From assembly GCA_900769945.1 (NCBI GenBank), contig CAAGIO010000014.1:1-64000 (forward strand): a DNA stretch of 64,000 nucleotides, read 5' to 3'. This document shows positions 18,400-26,504 of the stretch, piece after piece; position 1 is the first letter of the stretch, and each line of letters starts with the position of its first letter. The translations under genes were made by a program, and so were the position numbers. The notes under the pieces were generated by a model. That model had not been told where the DNA came from. It ran no database searches and saw nothing but the letters and a program-made list of their open reading frames with translations. Origin of the DNA: Bacteroidales bacterium (GTDB lineage: Bacteria > Bacteroidota > Bacteroidia > Bacteroidales > F082).

Positions 18400-18454
18400 A
18401 TTATTTCTCCAAAAAATATTCTAATCTTGTTAGTTTTTTTTTAATCGACCTTCC

Positions 18455-18473
18455 ACCTTATTAATTAATAGGT
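18455..18473. repeat. 19-bp palindrome-like repeat, copy 1
   Basis: ACCTTATTAATTAATAGGT. The identical 19-mer occurs at 51102-51120. The core TATTAATTAATA is a perfect palindrome flanked by ACCT/AGGT arms. This copy lies upstream of the pruA promoter and downstream of the NlpC/P60 gene. Confidence 0.6.
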
Positions 18474-18524
18474 ACTATGATGGTTCTCTTAGAAGCTTGT
18501 CCTCATTACAGAGGGTCATCTTTG

Positions 18525-19229
18525 TTAAAGAGCTGTTATCCTTTTTATTGTGCTGAGGAGATGTGTGTGTCGTCCTAACTCTTTGTTGAATATGCCTGTA
18601 TGGTCAATGGCGTCGATGCGCACCTTGCCGGAGGCGTGTATTATTCTCTCGTTGTCGAGAAGTATCCCGACGTGCACTATGCGGTGCTCCTCGTTCTCGA
18701 AGAAGGCGATGTCGCCAGGCTGCGTCTCGGTAAGGAAATAAACGTCTTCACCCATCTCCACCTGTTGTGAGGCGTCGCGCGGAAGCCTGATGCCTACTGT
18801 CTTGGCACACAATTGTACGAAAGCCGAACAGTCAATGCCGAATACACTTCTGCCTCCCCATCGGTATGGCACGTCAAGCAATGATAACGCGTTGTTAATG
18901 AAGCTGTTCGACTCAATGCACCTGCTGCGAGATGTGTATATGCTCGTCCCAAATGTCAGTATCTTGGAATCATAGAGCTCAATAGGACTGCTCACCACAG
19001 AATACTCTCTTGATGCTAACGACTTGAACGCATCTTCATCAATCTCAAAGTGTTGCAACGAACGTATCCAGCCCTCGTACCCGTCATACTCCATCTTGAT
19101 GTATATCCAACCGCCTCTCTCTTCTATTACCTCGTATATGTCATTGAATAACAACTCTGTCACTAACTCGCTCTCGTGACTCGGTTCCCGCCTTACGCTG
19201 ACCACAGATAATGTACATATCCCATACAT
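18525..19229 (-). CDS. NlpC/P60 family peptidase with SH3-like amino terminus
   Basis: 234 aa. Residues about 1-75 form a bacterial SH3-type domain (VVSVRREPSHESELVTELLFND..VIEERGGWIYIKMEYDGYEGWIRS). A second weaker SH3-like segment follows (residues about 85-115). The C40 domain begins near 125 with the catalytic cysteine in GRSVFGIDCSAFVQL and the histidine in EHRIVHVGILLDN; the third polar residue would be His in IIHASG. Such enzymes cut peptidoglycan stem peptides between gamma-D-Glu and the diamino acid. No signal peptide is visible, as in cytoplasmic recycling enzymes of Bacteroides. The start at 19229 is supported by the -7 element at 19256-19263. Confidence 0.88.
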   Translation of the reverse strand: MYGICTLSVVSVRREPSHESELVTELLFNDIYEVIEERGGWIYIKMEYDGYEGWIRSLQHFEIDEDAFKSLASREYSVVSSPIELYDSKILTFGTSIYTSRSRCIESNSFINNALSLLDVPYRWGGRSVFGIDCSAFVQLCAKTVGIRLPRDASQQVEMGEDVYFLTETQPGDIAFFENEEHRIVHVGILLDNERIIHASGKVRIDAIDHTGIFNKELGRHTHLLSTIKRITAL

Positions 19230-19255
19230 AATTATTCAGAAATTTTTTTCTCTTG

Positions 19256-19263
19256 CAAAATTA
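19256..19263 (-). promoter_or_regulatory. -7 element of the NlpC/P60 gene
   Basis: TAATTTTG on the minus strand, 26 bp before the ATG at 19229. Confidence 0.6.
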
Positions 19264-19338
19264 AAAATATTATTTGTATTTTTACACTTTATTAAAAATA
19301 TTCGACTTTTGGATTTTTTATTATATAAAATATTGAAT

Positions 19339-21402
19339 ATGAATAAGATACGAAAAATTATGGATAAGATTCGCCACTCATATTACGGCGTGATGAAGTT
19401 CGTCGCCTTCGTGTTGGCTTTGGTAATAGTGGTGCTGCTGATGCCACGGAACGCAAAATTCAAGTATGAGTTCCAGAAAATGAGGCCTTGGCAGCATGAA
19501 TCGTTGTATGCGCCATTTAACTTCCCTATCTATAAGTCGGCGGAACAGGTGCTGGCCGAGGAAGAAAAGGCTCTCGAAAAAGTCAACCCTTGCTTCGTGT
19601 TCGATACCGAAGGCACTGCTGTTGGACGCGAGACGCTTCTGAAGGATTTAGACGAGCAGTGGAACGATGATTTCGGGAGAATAAACTATTTCCGTAACTT
19701 GGCTGTAGAGATTTATGATGAGATAGAAAATGTCGGTATCGTTGCAAAAAGCGATAAGATATTGAAAATCAAACCTGACCAGATGGTATCCGTAGTGAAA
19801 AACAAGGTCGTCTCCGACTGTGTGTATAGAGACTTGTTCACTATGTCAACGGCTCATGACTATGTGCGCGAGAAACTGTCAGGAATAAATAATGTTGATG
19901 TTATGATGCTGATTGACAACATTATTCAAAGCTCTCTCCGTCAGAACGTGGTGTATTCCGATAACCTTACAAAACAGGCTGCCAGAAAGGCTCTCGACAA
20001 TATTATGCCAACCTTCGGAATGGTACAGAAAGATGAGCTTGTCATCACTGAGGGTGAGATTGTTACCGAGGAGAAATATTTGATTCTCGTGTCGTTACAG
20101 CGCGAGTACGCTGACCTTACCTCAAGCCATGTCTTCAGCATGAACTATATCCTTTACGGACAGATTCTTCTCGTCGGCATAGTGCTCCTCGCTCTCTTCT
20201 TCATCCTCAAGATGTTAAACCCTGATGTGTGCGAGCAGCTGCGGTATATCAACCTTATCCTTTTGATGATGCTCCTGATGATTGTCCCGTCACTGCTTCT
20301 ACTGAAATACGCTCCATCGCTTATCTACCTAATGCCTGTCGCCATGGTTTCTATGCTGCTGATGACTTTCTTAGATGCCAGAGTGTCAATAGTGGTGCAA
20401 GTCATGTCGCTGATTATCATTAGCTTGTCAATGCCTAACCCGTTCCAATACTTCTTTGTCCAGCTGTTCGTCTCCTTCGTCGCTATCTTCTCGATGAACA
20501 AAAGGACAAGCCGTTCGGATTATTTCGGCACCTCGTTCTCGGTGTTCGTGACATATCTCGTTGTGTATCTTGGCATGATGCTTATTTATGATGGCGGATT
20601 TGGTGGCTTCAGGTGGATTGACGTCGTCATCTATGCCGGGAACGCCGTCCTTACTATGCTTACCCTTCCGATAGTGTTACTCGTTGAACGTGTCTTCGGC
20701 TTTGTCACCGACCTTACACTTCTTGAACTCAGCAACTCGAACAGCCCTCTTCTAAGGAAACTCGCCTCCGAGGCTCCGGGAACCTTCCAACATGTGATGC
20801 AGGTGGCCGACCTTTGCGAAGAGGTGATTTTTAATATAGGTGGAAACGCCCTCCTTGCCAGAACAGGTGCTATGTATCACGATATTGGAAAAACAAGGAA
20901 TCCTTATTATTTCATTGAAAATCAAAATGGTAAATATAACCCTCATGAAGATGTCTCTTTCAGCGAGAGTGCGCAGATTATCATTAGCCACGTGATTGAC
21001 GGCATAGAGATTTGTAGGCAGAACCATATCCCCGAACCTATCATTGATTTCGTGAGAACCCATCATGGCACCCGTAGAACAGAGTATTTTTACCAGATGG
21101 AACTTCGTGAGAACCCGGACTTGGAAGACGATAGCGACTTCAGATACCACGGTCCTATCCCTTTCTCAAAAGAGACCGCGGTCTTGATGATGTGCGACGC
21201 CGTCGAAGCAGCCTCACGTAGCCTTAAAGATAAGACAGAAGAGTCGCTGAACAAACTCGTGGATAATATTATTGATGGTCAAATAAAAGCTAATCAGTTC
21301 GATAACACCGACATCACCTTCCGCGACATCTCCCTCGCAAAGAAAGTGCTTAAGAAAAAACTTATCAGCATCTATCACGTCCGTATCGAATACCCCAAAT
21401 GA
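19339..21402 (+). CDS. 7TM-HD domain phosphodiesterase (PgpH/YqfF type)
   Basis: 687 aa from the ATG at 19339; an in-frame TTG ten codons earlier is less likely. One amino-terminal helix is followed by an extracytoplasmic 7TMR-HDED domain (about residues 60-270). Then come seven helices (about 275-460) and a cytoplasmic HD domain. HD motifs seen: FQHVMQVADLCEEV, GAMYHDIGKTRNPYYF (metal-binding HD), IISHVIDGIEICRQ and VRTHHGTRRTEYFYQ. Homologous PgpH proteins of Firmicutes degrade c-di-AMP to pApA. I infer the same here, consistent with c-di-AMP signalling in Bacteroidetes, but the sensed ligand is unknown. I see no convincing -7 element in the 75 bp upstream. Confidence 0.9.
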   Translation: MNKIRKIMDKIRHSYYGVMKFVAFVLALVIVVLLMPRNAKFKYEFQKMRPWQHESLYAPFNFPIYKSAEQVLAEEEKALEKVNPCFVFDTEGTAVGRETLLKDLDEQWNDDFGRINYFRNLAVEIYDEIENVGIVAKSDKILKIKPDQMVSVVKNKVVSDCVYRDLFTMSTAHDYVREKLSGINNVDVMMLIDNIIQSSLRQNVVYSDNLTKQAARKALDNIMPTFGMVQKDELVITEGEIVTEEKYLILVSLQREYADLTSSHVFSMNYILYGQILLVGIVLLALFFILKMLNPDVCEQLRYINLILLMMLLMIVPSLLLLKYAPSLIYLMPVAMVSMLLMTFLDARVSIVVQVMSLIIISLSMPNPFQYFFVQLFVSFVAIFSMNKRTSRSDYFGTSFSVFVTYLVVYLGMMLIYDGGFGGFRWIDVVIYAGNAVLTMLTLPIVLLVERVFGFVTDLTLLELSNSNSPLLRKLASEAPGTFQHVMQVADLCEEVIFNIGGNALLARTGAMYHDIGKTRNPYYFIENQNGKYNPHEDVSFSESAQIIISHVIDGIEICRQNHIPEPIIDFVRTHHGTRRTEYFYQMELRENPDLEDDSDFRYHGPIPFSKETAVLMMCDAVEAASRSLKDKTEESLNKLVDNIIDGQIKANQFDNTDITFRDISLAKKVLKKKLISIYHVRIEYPK

Positions 21403-21413
21403 TACCGCCGGCA

Positions 21414-22022
21414 TCAGAGCCCTGAGATGTATTGTAAGGCAGCAGGCCCTTCGTTGAATAGCAAATCGATTACCGAGAGGTTCGACACAAATGGCTGGCG
21501 GTCGGAGAACACTTGGTAATATCTCGGAAATGAAGTGTCATTCCTCGCCCATTTTGATAGGATGATCCTGTAGTCATATCTATCGCTAATGGGTTCATAG
21601 TCATCAGTGTATGCTATCTGTCTCCTTATCTTCAGCGTCTTGAAGATGAAGCTCATACAAAACTCGTTTAACTCAATGAGAGTGTCAAAACGTGTGCTGT
21701 AGGCTTTCTCAAGATACGGGAAATAATAGTCGAAATACGGTGTCTTGCGGTATGCCGACTCAAGACAACGCTGATGTATCTGCTGCCACGGCTCCTTATA
21801 GCTTATTGCTATGTCTTTTGTCATGGTGTGATTGCCATTAATCTTGACAATAGGAACAGTGAGCGTCTGTAATCCATTGGCAGTCATGACGCTACATCTT
21901 GTTCTGCACGACTGCTTCTGATATGTCTCGAATATCTCTATCTTTGGGGCTTCCGACTTTAAAAACAATGACATATACCTGATATCAGGAAGATATGCTG
22001 TCGGGAAAATATCACTCATCAA
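21414..22022 (-). CDS. WbqC family protein
   Basis: 202 aa. The opening FPTAYLPDIRYMSLFLKSE, then EIFETYQKQSCRTRCSVMTANGLQTLTVPI, KEPWQQIHQRCLESAYRKTPYFDYY and DLIFNEG-type carboxy terminus (VIDLLFNEGPAAL) match the WbqC family. The family's activity is uncertain; members appear in polysaccharide loci and near signal peptidase genes in Bacteroidetes. A role in amino-sugar or N-acyl transfer is sometimes proposed but not shown here. Its start overlaps the end of the thioredoxin lipoprotein gene by 11 bp, so the two are translationally coupled. Confidence 0.85.
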   Translation of the reverse strand: MMSDIFPTAYLPDIRYMSLFLKSEAPKIEIFETYQKQSCRTRCSVMTANGLQTLTVPIVKINGNHTMTKDIAISYKEPWQQIHQRCLESAYRKTPYFDYYFPYLEKAYSTRFDTLIELNEFCMSFIFKTLKIRRQIAYTDDYEPISDRYDYRIILSKWARNDTSFPRYYQVFSDRQPFVSNLSVIDLLFNEGPAALQYISGL

Positions 22023-22500
22023 TAATTTTTTTTATCATTGAACGAAAATACTGCTCGTCTTTTGCACCTACCGATTTGTACGGCTGTTCGTCTTTGCCGC
22101 TGAAAAACAATACCGTCGGTATGTTCTTGATTTTCAATATTGCAGACAGTTTCCTCTCCTCATCGGTGTTGACTTTATAGACTATTATCTTGCCGTCGTA
22201 TTCTTCGGCTAACTTCTCCATTATCGGGGCAACCTTCTTGCACGGTCCGCACCATGGGGCGTAAAAGTCAATGACGCAAGGCTGCTCCCCTTTAAAATTT
22301 ACCGTGTCGGGATAGCTCTCAAAATCCCATACCTCTTTAATAAAAGCCTTATAAGTCAAATCCTTTACCAAAGACCTCTTAACATCATTGCCTTTTTGTG
22401 CGGATACTGCTGTCTCAGAAGGCTTTTCCCTTTCTTCTGAACTTCCACATGAGGAAAAAAATACAGCAAACAATACTAATACGCCAAATATTTTTCTCAT
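22012..22500 (-). CDS. Thioredoxin-like lipoprotein
   Basis: 162 aa. The signal peptide ends in a lipobox, FFSSCGSS, so the protein should be membrane-anchored and face the periplasm. The thioredoxin domain (about 60-160) has the active site FYAPWCGPCKKVAP, the helix VAPIMEKLAEEYDGKIIVYKVNTDEERKLSAILKIKNIPTVLFF with cis-proline IPT, and a normal carboxy terminus. It is probably a periplasmic disulfide reductase or exchange protein. It is followed with an 11-bp overlap by wbqC-like. Promoter TACCTTTG lies at 22518-22525. Confidence 0.9.
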   Translation of the reverse strand: MRKIFGVLVLFAVFFSSCGSSEEREKPSETAVSAQKGNDVKRSLVKDLTYKAFIKEVWDFESYPDTVNFKGEQPCVIDFYAPWCGPCKKVAPIMEKLAEEYDGKIIVYKVNTDEERKLSAILKIKNIPTVLFFSGKDEQPYKSVGAKDEQYFRSMIKKIIDE

Positions 22501-22517
22501 AAAGAATAATTTTTTGG

Positions 22518-22525
22518 CAAAGGTA
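22518..22525 (-). promoter_or_regulatory. -7 element of the thioredoxin lipoprotein gene
   Basis: TACCTTTG on the minus strand, 17 bp before the ATG. It lies back-to-back with the -7 of the deoxyhypusine-synthase-like gene (22548-22555), leaving 22 bp between. Confidence 0.65.
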
Positions 22526-22547
22526 CATTATTTTTTCATTAATATCG

Positions 22548-22555
22548 TATATTTG
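22548..22555 (+). promoter_or_regulatory. -7 element of the deoxyhypusine-synthase-like gene
   Basis: TATATTTG on the plus strand, about 52 bp before the ATG at 22608. Confidence 0.6.
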
Positions 22556-22607
22556 CAACTCAAAAAAATGTTAAGCAAAAATTTAATTAACAGTAAATAT
22601 TTGAACA

Positions 22608-23660
22608 ATGGCAAGAAAAATTGAAAAACAGGACTTATTGAAAAATGAGGTCAAGCACATTGACATCAAGTCATACGACTCAACAGAAATTATCAATGCG
22701 ATGCGACAGATGTCGTTCACTTCGCGCGACACAGCCCGTGCGGCGGACATCCTAATGATGATGTGCAAGGAGAAGACATGCACCAACATCCTGACTCTCG
22801 CCGGTTCAACATCTGCTGCTGGTTGTATGCAGGTCTATGTTGACATGGTTCGCAACAAAATGATAGACGTCGTGGTCGCCACAGGAGCATCTATCATCGA
22901 TATGGATCTCTTTGAGGCTCTTGGATTTAAACATTATATCGGAGAGAAAGAGAATGTTGTCGCTGACACTAAGCTCCGTGAGTTGTACATCGACCGCATC
23001 TATGACACATATATTGATGAGGAGCAGCTTCAGGCTTGTGACAACGCCACATACGAGATGGCAAACATGCTTGAGCCACGTCCTTACTCATCACGCGAGT
23101 TCATCTGGAACCTCGGAAAATGGTTGCATGAAGGCAGAGGCGTGAAGAAAGACAGCCTTATCCAGACATGCTACGAATGCGGTGTCCCGATTTTCTGCCC
23201 GGCATTCAGCGATTCATCAGCGGGATTCGGTATCGGAAAACACCAGTGGGAGCGCACTCACCAGAACAAGCCATACGTCTCTATCGACTCAGTGCGCGAC
23301 TTCATCGAGCTGACAGAGATAAAGATGCAGGCTCCTCAGACAGGATTATTCATGGTGGGCGGCGGCACCCCTAAGAACTTCGCACAAGACACAGTGGTGT
23401 GCGCTGAAATCCTTGGCTATGAAGTGCCTATGCACAAATACGCCATCCAAATCACCGTGGCTGATGTCCGCGACGGAGCATGCTCTTCTTCAACTCTGCT
23501 CGAAGCCGGCTCATGGGGAAAAGTGAGCGAGAAACTACAACAGATGGTTTATGCAGAAGGTACAACAGTGATCCCTATGATAGCTTCATACGTCTATCAT
23601 AATGGCCCTTGGAAAAAACGCGAATACAAGAACTGGCAGAAACTCTGGGTGAAAGAGTAA
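22608..23660 (+). CDS. Deoxyhypusine synthase family protein
   Basis: 350 aa. The family fold is clear: LTLAGSTSAAGCMQVYVDMVRNKMIDVVVATGASIIDMDLFEALGF in the first half, PIFCPAFSDSSAGFGI, and GLFMVGGGTPKNFAQDT, the NAD-binding region. The active-site lysine of human deoxyhypusine synthase is conserved as Lys305 in EAGSWGKVSEK. The eukaryotic enzyme transfers aminobutyl from spermidine to eIF5A, which bacteria lack. Bacterial homologues are better seen as polyamine enzymes such as homospermidine synthase-like aminobutyl transferases. The actual acceptor here is not known. The gene is alone between its own promoter and a terminator at 23682-23715. Confidence 0.9.
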   Translation: MARKIEKQDLLKNEVKHIDIKSYDSTEIINAMRQMSFTSRDTARAADILMMMCKEKTCTNILTLAGSTSAAGCMQVYVDMVRNKMIDVVVATGASIIDMDLFEALGFKHYIGEKENVVADTKLRELYIDRIYDTYIDEEQLQACDNATYEMANMLEPRPYSSREFIWNLGKWLHEGRGVKKDSLIQTCYECGVPIFCPAFSDSSAGFGIGKHQWERTHQNKPYVSIDSVRDFIELTEIKMQAPQTGLFMVGGGTPKNFAQDTVVCAEILGYEVPMHKYAIQITVADVRDGACSSSTLLEAGSWGKVSEKLQQMVYAEGTTVIPMIASYVYHNGPWKKREYKNWQKLWVKE

Positions 23661-23681
23661 TAAGCTGAGAGATTAATTTTT

Positions 23682-23715
23682 AAGGCGGTCTCCGGATTTG
23701 GAGTCGCCTTTTTTT
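23682..23715 (+). terminator. Rho-independent terminator after the deoxyhypusine-synthase-like gene
   Basis: An imperfect hairpin with arms AAGGCGGTCTCC and GGAGTCGCCTT followed by a run of seven T. Confidence 0.8.
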
Positions 23716-23751
23716 GAATATCCCCTTTTATAATGAATAAAATACATAACA

Positions 23752-24993
23752 ATGCTTATTTATAATATTAAAGAGTTATGTGGCGTTCTCGAAGACGGCA
23801 GCCTGTGGAAAGCCGGCGCAGAGATGTCACAGCTGACACGCATAAAAAACGCCTTCCTTTATATTAAAGATGACATCATCGCCGACTATGGCGCGATGGA
23901 CTCTGCTGAATATCAGTCGTATCTCGCCTCAGAGAAAGATACCGTTGACGCTAATGGCGGCCTCGTGCTTCCTGCCTTCTGCGACTCACACACCCATCTC
24001 GTCTATGCCAACTCCCGCGAACTTGAGTTCTGCGATAAGATTAAAGGCCTCAGCTATGAGGAGATTGCCAAGAGAGGCGGTGGAATACTTAATTCTGCCA
24101 AGGCTACTGCCGCAGCATCGGAAGACGAGCTCTATGAGTCAGCAATGCAGCGACTCAACGAGATAATGTACATGGGTACAGGTGCTGTCGAGATAAAGAG
24201 CGGCTATGGCCTGAGTACCGAGAGCGAGCTGAAAATGCTCCGCGTCATACGCCGCCTTAAAGAGAACTCGCCCCTGACTATTAAGTCGAACTTCCTCGGT
24301 GCTCACGGGATTCCTATGGAATACAGAGGCCATCAGGAGGATTATGTTGACCTCGTCATCAACGAGATGATACCTTTAGTGGCCGCTGAAGACCTCGCCG
24401 ACTTCATCGACGTGTTCTGTGACAAGGGGTTCTTCACTTGCGAAGATACCGAACGCATCCTTATGGCCGGCATCAAATATGGCATGCGCCCGAAAATACA
24501 TGCTAACGAGATGGCCGTGTCAGGCGGCGTGCAGGTGGGCGTGAAATACGGCGCAATATCCGTTGACCACCTCGAACAAATGGGTGCCGAGGAGATAGAG
24601 AGCCTCATCGGCTCTGACACAATGCCTACCGTGCTTCCCGGCTGCGCCTTCTTCCTCAACCTGCCTCTCTCTCCTGTGAGAGATATGATAAACGCCGGCC
24701 TGCCCGTGGCTATGGCCTCCGACTTTAACCCCGGCACCTCGCCCTCAGGTAATATGCAGTTCGTGCTGTCATGCGCCTGCATCCGCTATAAGATGTCCCC
24801 TGAAGAGGCCCTTAACGCCACAACATTGAACACCGCCTACGCTATGGGTGTCAGTGAAGAACTCGGCTCTATTACTAAAGGTAAGATTGCTAACGTAATA
24901 ATAACAAAACCAATGACTCAACTCGAATTTATGCCTTACTATTATGGCGCAAATAAAGTGGAGAAAGTCATTATTAAAGGAAAAATAAGATAG
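23752..24993 (+). CDS. hutI: Imidazolonepropionase
   Basis: 413 aa amidohydrolase. It opens imidazolone-5-propionate to N-formimino-L-glutamate in histidine degradation. The metal site HxH is in LPAFCDSHTHLVYANSRELEF. Substrate-pocket and metal residues follow in GAVEIKSGYGLSTESELKMLRVI, KSNFLGAHGIPMEYRG, GMRPKIHANEMAVSGGVQVG, SVDHLEQM and VAMASDFNPGTSPSGNM. Length is normal. ftcD, which uses its product, lies 3.5 kb downstream on the same strand, with a sulfatase gene and two minus-strand genes in between. I saw neither hutH nor hutU in the window. Confidence 0.96.
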   Translation: MLIYNIKELCGVLEDGSLWKAGAEMSQLTRIKNAFLYIKDDIIADYGAMDSAEYQSYLASEKDTVDANGGLVLPAFCDSHTHLVYANSRELEFCDKIKGLSYEEIAKRGGGILNSAKATAAASEDELYESAMQRLNEIMYMGTGAVEIKSGYGLSTESELKMLRVIRRLKENSPLTIKSNFLGAHGIPMEYRGHQEDYVDLVINEMIPLVAAEDLADFIDVFCDKGFFTCEDTERILMAGIKYGMRPKIHANEMAVSGGVQVGVKYGAISVDHLEQMGAEEIESLIGSDTMPTVLPGCAFFLNLPLSPVRDMINAGLPVAMASDFNPGTSPSGNMQFVLSCACIRYKMSPEEALNATTLNTAYAMGVSEELGSITKGKIANVIITKPMTQLEFMPYYYGANKVEKVIIKGKIR

Positions 24994-25019
24994 TGTAAAG
25001 GCAAAAATTAACCCCTCTC

Positions 25020-26504
25020 ATGAATATTAAAACCTTCGTTGCCATCGGATGCGTCGCCGCTTATAGCCTGTCATCTTGCACTAAAAAACAACAGCCACCA
25101 AATGTCGTCATCATTATGTGCGACGATATGGGTTATGGCGACCTCGGATGCTACGGACAGCGACTGATTAATACCCCTAATATTGATGAGATGGCACGGC
25201 ACGGCATGCGTTTCACACAAGCGTATGCGGGAAGCCCCGTGAGCGCGCCGTCAAGAGCTTCGATGATGACCGGTCAACATTCCGGACACTGTGAGGTGAG
25301 AGGTAACAAGGAATATTGGCCCGGCTCCCCAAAAGTGAAATACGGCGTCAATGAGGAATACTCTCTCTCCGGACAACACCCCTACGACCCCGACAGAACC
25401 ATACTGCCTGAGATATTCAAGGCGAAAGGCTATAACACCGCCATGTTCGGGAAATGGGCCGGCGGCTTTGAAGGCTCATGCTCTACCCCCGACAAAAGAG
25501 GCTTCGACGACTTCTTCGGATATATATGCCAATATCAGGCACACCTCTATTATCCTAACTTCTTGAACGCCTTCAGCAGAAACAGAGGCGACACCGCCGT
25601 GACTCGCTATATTCTCCATGACAATGCCGCCTTCCCAATGTTCGGACCGGACTATTTCAAACGCCCCTGCTATTCTGCGGACTTGATTCATCAACAGGCT
25701 ATGAAATGGATTGATAACCAGACTGATGAACAGCCGTTCTTCCTGATGCTGACATATACTCTCCCTCATGCCGAGCTCACACAGCCGCACGACTCTATAC
25801 TGTTGCGTTATGAGAAGGCGTTCCCTGATGACAAATGCTGGGGCGGACAGGAAGGCTCGCGCTATAACCCCGTGGTGAACACCCACGCACAGTTCGCTGC
25901 CATGATTACTCGCCTCGACACCTATGTTGGCGAGGTCCTTGAGACTCTTCGTCAGAAAAACCTTGACGCTAACACTATCGTCTTCTTTACCAGCGACAAC
26001 GGACCTCATGAGGAGGGCGGCGCCGACCCGGCCTTCTTCGGTAGAGATGGTAAACTACGTGGACTGAAACGGCAATGCTACGAAGGCGGAATAAGAATAC
26101 CGTTCATCGCATATTGGAAAGGTGTCATAGACCATGGTGTTGAAAATGAACACCAACTCGCATTCTATGACATGATGCCTACCTTGTGCGAGATAATAGG
26201 GGCCGAATGCCCTGATACTGACGGAATATCATTCGCCCCAACGCTGCTCGGTAACGCTGCACAGAAACAACATGACTTCCTTTATTGGGAGTTTGAGGAG
26301 ACTGACCAGATTGCAGTGAGGATGGGCGACTGGAAATTGCTTGTGCAGTCAGGCGTGCCTCATCTGTATAATCTCGCTGACGATATACATGAAGATAACG
26401 ACGTGTCGGAACTTCACCCGGATGTTGTGGATATGATGATAGAAATCATTGAGGAACAACATGTTGAGAGCGATATTTTCAAAGTCACTTTGCCTCGCCG
26501 TTGA
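25020..26504 (+). CDS. Sulfatase, serine-type, lipoprotein
   Basis: 494 aa. The signal peptide ends YSLSSCTKK, a lipobox, so the enzyme should be anchored in the outer or inner membrane. The sulfatase domain starts with NVVIIMCDDMGYGDLGCYG (metal-binding DD). The site modified to formylglycine is Ser75 in SAPSRASMMTG, the S-x-P-x-R version of the usual C-x-P-x-R. Further family residues are MFGKWAGG, TYTLPHAELTQPH and VFFTSDNGPHEEGG. Serine-type sulfatases need a radical-SAM maturase, and the gene for one follows immediately, convergent and overlapping by 20 bp. It lies 26 bp after hutI, and substrate specificity is not evident. Confidence 0.93.
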   Translation: MNIKTFVAIGCVAAYSLSSCTKKQQPPNVVIIMCDDMGYGDLGCYGQRLINTPNIDEMARHGMRFTQAYAGSPVSAPSRASMMTGQHSGHCEVRGNKEYWPGSPKVKYGVNEEYSLSGQHPYDPDRTILPEIFKAKGYNTAMFGKWAGGFEGSCSTPDKRGFDDFFGYICQYQAHLYYPNFLNAFSRNRGDTAVTRYILHDNAAFPMFGPDYFKRPCYSADLIHQQAMKWIDNQTDEQPFFLMLTYTLPHAELTQPHDSILLRYEKAFPDDKCWGGQEGSRYNPVVNTHAQFAAMITRLDTYVGEVLETLRQKNLDANTIVFFTSDNGPHEEGGADPAFFGRDGKLRGLKRQCYEGGIRIPFIAYWKGVIDHGVENEHQLAFYDMMPTLCEIIGAECPDTDGISFAPTLLGNAAQKQHDFLYWEFEETDQIAVRMGDWKLLVQSGVPHLYNLADDIHEDNDVSELHPDVVDMMIEIIEEQHVESDIFKVTLPRR

